DNA from: Planctomycetales bacterium
GTDB taxonomy: Bacteria; Planctomycetota; UBA11346
Reading direction: 5' to 3'
Length of the DNA stretch: 6,751 nucleotides
Assembly: GCA_025362255.1 (NCBI GenBank)
Contig: JANYGY010000256.1
Span: 1 to 6,751 of the forward strand
Below, piece by piece: positions 6,162 to 6,751 of this stretch; position 1 is the first letter of the stretch, and each line of letters opens with the position of its first letter. Both the position numbers and the translations under genes were made by a program. The notes below the pieces were generated by a model. It did no database searches and was not told the DNA's origin. It was given only the letters and a program-made list of their open reading frames with translations.

Positions 6162-6751
6162 GGCCGACCAGGTCCTCAACCCGCCCGCGCGGATCGTCAT
6201 CATCGGCGGAGGCATCGGCGGCTTGGCCTGTGCTTTCCGATTGCGTCAACGGCTGCCGCACGCGGTGATCACGATCTGCGAATCGTCGCCGCATCTGGGT
6301 GGTACGGTGCAGACTCTGACGGCCGAGGGGCTGGTCCTCGAACTCGGCCCGGACTCGCTGCTGCGGACCAAGCCGGCGGCCTTGGCATTGATCGCCGACC
6401 TCGGCCTGAGCGATGCTCTGCAAGCTACGGATCCGGCGGCGCGCAGCAGTCTGATCGCGCGCGGCAACCGTCTGATCGCGGTGCCTGAAGGCCTGTACCT
6501 GATGGCGCCAGGAAAACTGTGGCCCTTTCTTTGGTCGCGACTGCTGTCCTGGCGCGGCAAACTGCGCATGGTGCAGGATCTGCTGATTCCTCCCGGTGAT
6601 GCTGACGACGAATCACTCGGCGATTTCGTGCGCCGGCGGCTCGGGCGAGAGGCGCTCGAACGCATTGCGCAACCGCTCATCAGCGGGATCTACACCGCCG
6701 ATCCCGAGCAGCTCAGCTTGGCGGCGACCATGCCGCAATTCATCGAGATGG
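6154..6751 (+). CDS. hemG: FAD-dependent protoporphyrinogen oxidase, HemY type (5' part, runs off window)
   Basis: Predicted flavoprotein that oxidises protoporphyrinogen IX to protoporphyrin IX, usually with oxygen; this is the HemY-type enzyme (also named hemY), not the flavodoxin-like E. coli HemG. About 199 codons are present, less than half of the usual protein. The N-terminal dinucleotide-binding fold is clear: IVIIGGGIGGLACA with GGGIGG at 18-23, followed by Glu43 at the end of the second strand and the LGG at 48-50. GPDSLL at 65-70, DESLGDFVRRRLG from 152 and GIYTADPEQLSL at 178-189 are strong signatures of this family. The GTG start overlaps the end of hemE by eight bases and has GAGGT upstream; no in-frame ATG lies near the N-terminal strand. 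A coproporphyrinogen-oxidising relative is possible by homology, but a lipid A-type acyltransferase nearby points to a Gram-negative protoporphyrin route. Confidence 0.95.
   Translation, partial: MVEADQVLNPPARIVIIGGGIGGLACAFRLRQRLPHAVITICESSPHLGGTVQTLTAEGLVLELGPDSLLRTKPAALALIADLGLSDALQATDPAARSSLIARGNRLIAVPEGLYLMAPGKLWPFLWSRLLSWRGKLRMVQDLLIPPGDADDESLGDFVRRRLGREALERIAQPLISGIYTADPEQLSLAATMPQFIEM

Overview
This GC-rich window is dense with genes and comes from a Gram-negative-type bacterium: it carries a lipid A-type (LpxL/HtrB-like) acyltransferase. No rRNA, tRNA, CRISPR array, transposase or integrase was seen, so it reads as ordinary chromosomal sequence. The sequence alone does not fix the phylum. 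A hemE next to an FAD-dependent protoporphyrinogen oxidase gene, together with a Rho-N-like and arginine-rich protein, would suit lineages such as Planctomycetota or Myxococcota, but that is a guess.

Layout: positions 1-2402 on the minus strand form one uninterrupted reading frame of 800 codons that runs off the left edge. It encodes a composite protein. From the N-terminus it has a Rho-N-like helical domain, an acidic and arginine-rich disordered stretch with nine consecutive arginines, a Gln/Arg hexapeptide repeat, a domain resembling the C-terminal head of the nucleotide exchange factor GrpE, a second low-complexity linker, and then the first RecA-like lobe of a DEAD-box RNA helicase. This protein is the most unusual object in the window.

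Positions 2403-2649 are a divergent non-coding gap. From 2650 to the right edge, four genes lie head to tail on the plus strand: an M20-family metallo-dipeptidase, the LpxL-like acyltransferase (4-base ATGA overlap), hemE (27-base gap) and the 5' part of a HemY-type protoporphyrinogen oxidase gene (8-base overlap). The spacing indicates one operon.

HemE (uroporphyrinogen III to coproporphyrinogen III) and protoporphyrinogen oxidase (protoporphyrinogen IX to protoporphyrin IX) work two steps apart in tetrapyrrole synthesis. The intervening coproporphyrinogen oxidase is not encoded between them and must lie elsewhere. The dipeptidase and acyltransferase have no evident functional link to heme and may simply share a transcript.
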